Assembly: GCA_965197455.1 (NCBI GenBank)
Contig: OZ240208.1
Coordinates: 1,612,001 to 1,676,000 of the forward strand
From: JAGWBD01 sp965197455
Lineage (GTDB): Bacteria > Chloroflexota > Anaerolineae > Aggregatilineales > Phototrophicaceae
Length of the DNA: 64,000 nucleotides
Direction of reading: 5' to 3'
Numbering within the stretch: position 1 is the first letter of the stretch; every line of letters begins with the position of its first letter. The notes beneath the pieces were generated by a model. That model was given only the letters and a program-made list of their open reading frames with translations. It was not told the DNA's origin and searched no databases. A program made the translations under genes and the position numbers. Below, one piece after another: positions 63,278 through 64,000 of this stretch.

Positions 63278-64000
63278 CTTTGACGTTGCCGCAGCGCGTC
63301 GGTCACGACCCACAGCAGCATGAGTGCCGCGATCAGGGCTGCCGCCAGCAAGCCGTAGAGGGTGGCCCAGGCGCGTTCGCTGACCGTGATGCTGTCGACG
63401 GCCAGACGCGCGCCGTCCGCGGCAACCAGGCGCAGCTCGTGCGTCTGCGGCAGCAACGACTGCGCCAGCAGAACGCGCTGCCAGGCGCCGTAAGCTTGCA
63501 GTCGCGCCCACACATGCGTGCCATGGGCGCGGAACGCGAGCGCGTCAGCCTCCAGCAGCTCGCCAAACTGCGCGTCAGAGACCACCCGCAACTGCGCGGC
63601 CGTCGCCTGCACCTCGCGTGACTCAGCCTGGTGCACACCGGAATACAGAGTCGGCTGCTCGTTCGCGATGTGGGCGCGCACGCTTTCGTAAACCGGCAGC
63701 GGCGTGTAGTCCGGCTCCAGCATACGGAAGTAGTACCAGCTCTGGTCACGTTCGCTCTCGGCCGGGCGTTTCAGGAACCAGTAGAAAATGACACCGGTCC
63801 AGGGCCATTCCTCCTGCGCCCGCTGCCAGGCCTGCGGCATGTAGCGCGCGGCCTGTTCAGGCGTGACGACGCCGTAGTTGACGCGCCCGCTCACATCCAC
63901 TGGCACATCGGGCGCGTCGATCGGGTTCCAGGCCGCTTCACTGAGCCACAGGGGTTTGGCAGCATCGCCATTGGCCACCATCAGGTCGCGAATGTAGAGG
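63274..64000 (-). CDS. Membrane-anchored glycoside-hydrolase-like protein, C-terminal part (truncated by window edge)
   Basis: The frame is open to the right edge; about 240 residues are visible. KPLWLSEAAWNPID has the strand-end glutamate expected of a TIM-barrel glycosidase nucleophile, and WTGVIFYWFLKRP resembles the last barrel strand. A beta-rich segment and one C-terminal membrane helix (ATLYGLLAAALIAALMLLWV) with a basic end follow, so the barrel would lie outside the cell. Its stop overlaps the glycosyltransferase start by 4 nt. The pairing of a GH-like anchored protein with a GT39-like transferase suggests joint action on a surface glycan. That is inference. Confidence 0.65.
   Translation of the reverse strand, partial: LYIRDLMVANGDAAKPLWLSEAAWNPIDAPDVPVDVSGRVNYGVVTPEQAARYMPQAWQRAQEEWPWTGVIFYWFLKRPAESERDQSWYYFRMLEPDYTPLPVYESVRAHIANEQPTLYSGVHQAESREVQATAAQLRVVSDAQFGELLEADALAFRAHGTHVWARLQAYGAWQRVLLAQSLLPQTHELRLVAADGARLAVDSITVSERAWATLYGLLAAALIAALMLLWVVTDALRQRQR

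Overview
The window is GC-rich (roughly 60%) bacterial chromosome with dense gene packing, 4-nt start/stop overlaps and frequent GTG and TTG starts. There is no rRNA, phage, transposase or CRISPR signal. Gene content (family-39-type GT-C membrane glycosyltransferases with a C-terminal beta-rich domain, a membrane-anchored glycoside-hydrolase-like partner, a Thermus-type 7Fe ferredoxin, sulfatases, an enolase-superfamily enzyme, a PhyH dioxygenase) is most reminiscent of Chloroflexota. That is an inference from gene content only; no marker gene fixes the taxonomy.

Left part, 1-16.6 kb. A truncated FAD-dependent oxidoreductase is followed by a secreted Thr-linker protein. Next comes a catabolic block: a KduD-like dehydrogenase and two Cys-type sulfatases on the + strand, facing a mandelate-racemase-type enzyme plus a third sulfatase on the - strand. 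The block looks suited to desulfating and breaking down sulfated, uronate-like sugars. A tRNA-Lys gene, a translationally coupled GNAT / response regulator / histidine kinase / small lipocalin-like cluster, a low-GC DUF1828/DUF6978-type module bounded by a 19-bp direct repeat, a sulfurtransferase, a ferredoxin and a small membrane protein follow.

Centre, 16.6-51.9 kb. This is the striking part: 18 consecutive, same-strand paralogues of one ~625-residue membrane glycosyltransferase, called AG1-AG18 here, with nothing else between them. All share a DE motif in the first outer loop, an invariant Arg in a second loop, an HYF-like motif, a basic RRWW loop, a variable outer segment (about residues 380-500) and a strongly conserved ~120-residue C-terminal beta-rich domain. 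Most copies have their own -10-like element (TATACT/TACACT) about 27-33 nt before the start codon. The copies are mosaics: two-gene blocks are duplicated (AG4-5 and AG6-7), leaders are swapped relative to bodies (AG10-13), and tracts of 438 and 237 bp are identical between copies (AG15-18). The array looks like a recombining repertoire of cell-surface sugar transferases.

Right part, 51.9-64 kb. An array-type leader runs into an unrelated 67-codon ORF. Then come an unrecognised 176-aa protein, an aminotransferase with a MocR-type regulator, a PhyH dioxygenase behind a second secreted protein that shares its C-terminal domain with the one at 1.3 kb, an M24 peptidase-like protein coupled to a ferredoxin-NADP reductase, and a - strand operon: a GH-like membrane protein (truncated by the window edge), a single 627-aa GT39-like transferase and a TIGR01777-type epimerase. 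The lone transferase has the same length and layout as the array members and may represent a relative of their ancestor.
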